A stretch of 64,000 nt of DNA from Pseudomonas peradeniyensis (GTDB taxonomy: Bacteria; Pseudomonadota; Gammaproteobacteria; Pseudomonadales; Pseudomonadaceae), in NCBI RefSeq assembly GCF_014268935.2, contig NZ_JABWRJ020000002.1:860001-924000 (forward strand), read 5' to 3'. The notes below the pieces were generated by a model that was given only the letters and a program-made list of their open reading frames with translations, did no database searches and was not told the origin of the DNA. Position numbers and translations under genes: made by a program. The number at the start of each line of letters is the position of its first letter. Positions within the stretch are counted from its first letter, which is position 1. Below are positions 62,327 through 64,000 of this stretch, piece after piece.

Positions 62327-64000
62327 TCAGATGCGGAAGCTGCCGACCAGTTGCTTGAGGCGACCGGCCTGCTGCTCGAGGTCCGAGCAGGCGCGCAGGG
62401 TGGCCTGCAGGTTCTCGACGCCTTCCTGGTTGAGCATGTTGATCTCGTTGATGTCCATGTTGATCGAGTCGACCACGGCGGTCTGCTCTTCGGTGGCGGT
62501 GGCCACCGACTGGTTCATGCCGTCGATCTCGCCGATGCGTTGGGTGACGCTGCCCAGGCGTTCGCCGGCCTGGTTGGCGATGTCCATGCTGTCCTGGCTG
62601 TGACGCTGGCTCTGGCCCATGGTGTCGACCGACTCGCGGGCGCCGACCTGCAGCTCCTCGATCATGGTCTGCACCTGTTGTGCCGACTCCTGGGTGCGGT
62701 GCGCCAGGTTACGCACTTCGTCGGCGACCACGGCAAAACCACGTCCGGCCTCGCCGGCACGGGCAGCCTCGATGGCGGCGTTGAGGGCGAGCAGGTTGGT
62801 CTGCTGGGAAATGCTGGTGATCACTTCGAGGATCTGGCCGATGTTGACGGTCTTGTTGTTCAGCGTCTCGATATGCTCGCTGGAGGTGACGATCAGGTCC
62901 GACAGGCGGTTCATCGCATCGATGTTGCGCTGCACCACCTGCTGGCCTTCCTCGGCCAGCAGCCGCGCCGAGCTGGCATGCTGCGAGGCCTGGGCGGCGT
63001 TGCCGGCGATCTCCTGGGCGGCGGCGCCGAGCTGGTTGATGGCGGCGGCGACGCTGTTGGTGCGGTTGGACTGCTCGTCGGAGTTGCTCATCGACGAGTT
63101 CGAGGCGCTGATCACCCGCAGTGCCACTTCGTTGACCTGCTCGGTGGCCGAGGACACCTCGCGGATCGAACCGTGGATGCGCTCGACGAAGCGGTTGAAG
63201 GCGGTACCGAGGATGCCGAACTCGTCGTGGTTGTGGATTTCCAGGCGGCGGGTCAGGTCGCCTTCACCCTCGGCGATGTTCGACATGGCGCGGGTCATGG
63301 TGTGCAGCGGCTGCATCAGCACGCGGATCAGCAGGCCGAGCAGGGCGATGATGATCACCACCGCCACCAGCGTGGCGATCACTGCCGAAGTGCGGAAGGT
63401 GCTGAGCATCGAGAAGGCCTTGTCCTTGTCCACCGACAGGCCGATGTACCAGTTGGCCGAAGGCAGGCCCTTGACCGGAGTGAAGGTCAGCAGGCGGGTT
63501 TCGCCGTTGAGCGTCACTTCGGTCAGGTTGCTGGACAGCCTGGGCGTGTTCTGCGGGAACAGGTCCGACAGCGTCTTCATCACCAGGTTCTTGTCCGGGT
63601 GCACCAGGATCTTGCCCTGGTCGTTGACCAGGAAGGCGTAGCCCATGCCGCCGAAGTTCAGCGAGTTGATGATCTGCACCAGGCCGTCGAGGGCAAGGTC
63701 ACCGCCGACCACGCCGACCGAGCGCGAGGCGGTGCTGATGATCGAGATGACCAGCTCGTTGGTGGCCATGTCGATGTAGGGTTCGGTGAGGATCGGGCCG
63801 TTGGCGTTCAGGCCGTCCTTGTACCAGGGGCGCACGCGCGGGTCGTAGCCGTCGGGCATCTTGGTGTCCGGGCGCACGGTGAAGGTGCCGTCGGGCTGGC
63901 CCAGGTAGATGGTCTGGAAGCTCGAGGTGAGGGCGTTCTGGCCCAGCAGGGTGCCGGTGTTCTGTGGGTACTGGGCAATGTTCTGGGCGACGTTCTCGAC
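62327..64000 (-). CDS. Methyl-accepting chemotaxis protein with dCache domain (N-terminus missing)
   Basis: 557 C-terminal residues are in the window; a complete protein of this kind is about 630, so 70 residues lie outside. The periplasmic dCache domain keeps the amino-acid/GABA binding motif pieces DPRVRPWYK (Arg, Trp, Tyr), TEPYIDMAT and GGDLAL. Then come TM2 (about residues 210-235), a HAMP (VLMQPLHTMTRAMSNIAEGEG), and the signalling hairpin EAARAGEAGRGFAVVADEVR. No CheR-binding pentapeptide is present. Position after purU and the glycosyltransferase suggests McpG, the GABA receptor of P. putida, from memory; related PctA-C receptors bind amino acids. Confidence 0.88.
   Translation of the reverse strand, partial: VENVAQNIAQYPQNTGTLLGQNALTSSFQTIYLGQPDGTFTVRPDTKMPDGYDPRVRPWYKDGLNANGPILTEPYIDMATNELVISIISTASRSVGVVGGDLALDGLVQIINSLNFGGMGYAFLVNDQGKILVHPDKNLVMKTLSDLFPQNTPRLSSNLTEVTLNGETRLLTFTPVKGLPSANWYIGLSVDKDKAFSMLSTFRTSAVIATLVAVVIIIALLGLLIRVLMQPLHTMTRAMSNIAEGEGDLTRRLEIHNHDEFGILGTAFNRFVERIHGSIREVSSATEQVNEVALRVISASNSSMSNSDEQSNRTNSVAAAINQLGAAAQEIAGNAAQASQHASSARLLAEEGQQVVQRNIDAMNRLSDLIVTSSEHIETLNNKTVNIGQILEVITSISQQTNLLALNAAIEAARAGEAGRGFAVVADEVRNLAHRTQESAQQVQTMIEELQVGARESVDTMGQSQRHSQDSMDIANQAGERLGSVTQRIGEIDGMNQSVATATEEQTAVVDSINMDINEINMLNQEGVENLQATLRACSDLEQQAGRLKQLVGSFRI

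Overview
The window is a GC-rich chromosomal segment from a fluorescent Pseudomonas, most likely of the P. putida/P. entomophila group. The evidence is the gene set (colRS with its methyltransferase and wapQ, bifA next to sodB, an mvaT/turA-type H-NS analogue, mexVW, olsBA, pyeR-xenB), the many 3' REP elements built on GGGAGCGGGCTTGCCCCGCG, and the codon use. It starts inside yajQ and ends inside a chemoreceptor gene. From memory, the core gene order matches P. aeruginosa PAO1 from yajQ (PA4395) down to the pct chemoreceptor cluster (about PA4310), so most of the window looks like ancestral Pseudomonas backbone. That comparison is recall and was not computed.

Layout. 0-9.7 kb: yajQ, a MscS channel, two MFS transporters (Bcr/CflA type and AmpG), an alkyltransferase-like DNA repair protein, a DUF481 outer-membrane protein, a HugZ-like haem protein behind a Fur-like box, fxsA, and groESL behind a sigma-32-type promoter. 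9.8-14.5 kb: the envelope-stress module ColRS, with a PAP2 phosphatase on one side and a methyltransferase, wapQ and a small exported protein on the other; both flanking promoters carry a ColR-type box. 14.5-15.3 kb: a gene-free block made of a 255-bp imperfect inverted repeat. 15.3-19.5 kb: mexVW efflux genes. 19.6-24.9 kb: imelysin, di-haem and DUF1513 genes of an iron-linked envelope cluster. 25-31 kb: bifA, sodB, lysE/argP, an SDR epimerase and a membrane coiled-coil protein.

32.0-39.1 kb is an accessory island: two tandem, related genes of about 720 codons that I cannot assign, followed by an autotransporter. 39-50 kb returns to backbone: pyeR-xenB (without pyeM), acpH, olsBA, an acyl-CoA dehydrogenase-like gene, a serine hydrolase with a small Cys-rich partner, yceI-clsB, a PfpI protein, an acetyltransferase and class I fumarase. 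50.4-54.2 kb is a second accessory patch: two related, AT-richer delta-60-repeat (propeller-like) genes on either side of a ferredoxin reductase. 54.4-64 kb: pykA, a small lipoprotein, a PilZ protein, sbcB, mvaT/turA, purU, a deacetylase/glycosyltransferase pair and a dCache chemoreceptor.

Envelope maintenance dominates: ColRS and its targets, AmpG, OlsBA, ClsB, WapQ, MexVW and the autotransporter. Iron handling (HugZ, imelysins, di-haem protein, Fe-SOD) and c-di-GMP signalling (YajQ, BifA, PilZ) are secondary themes. The least explained parts are the Ig-like/autotransporter island, the delta-60 pair and the long inverted repeat. No tRNA, rRNA, transposase, integrase or CRISPR array was seen.
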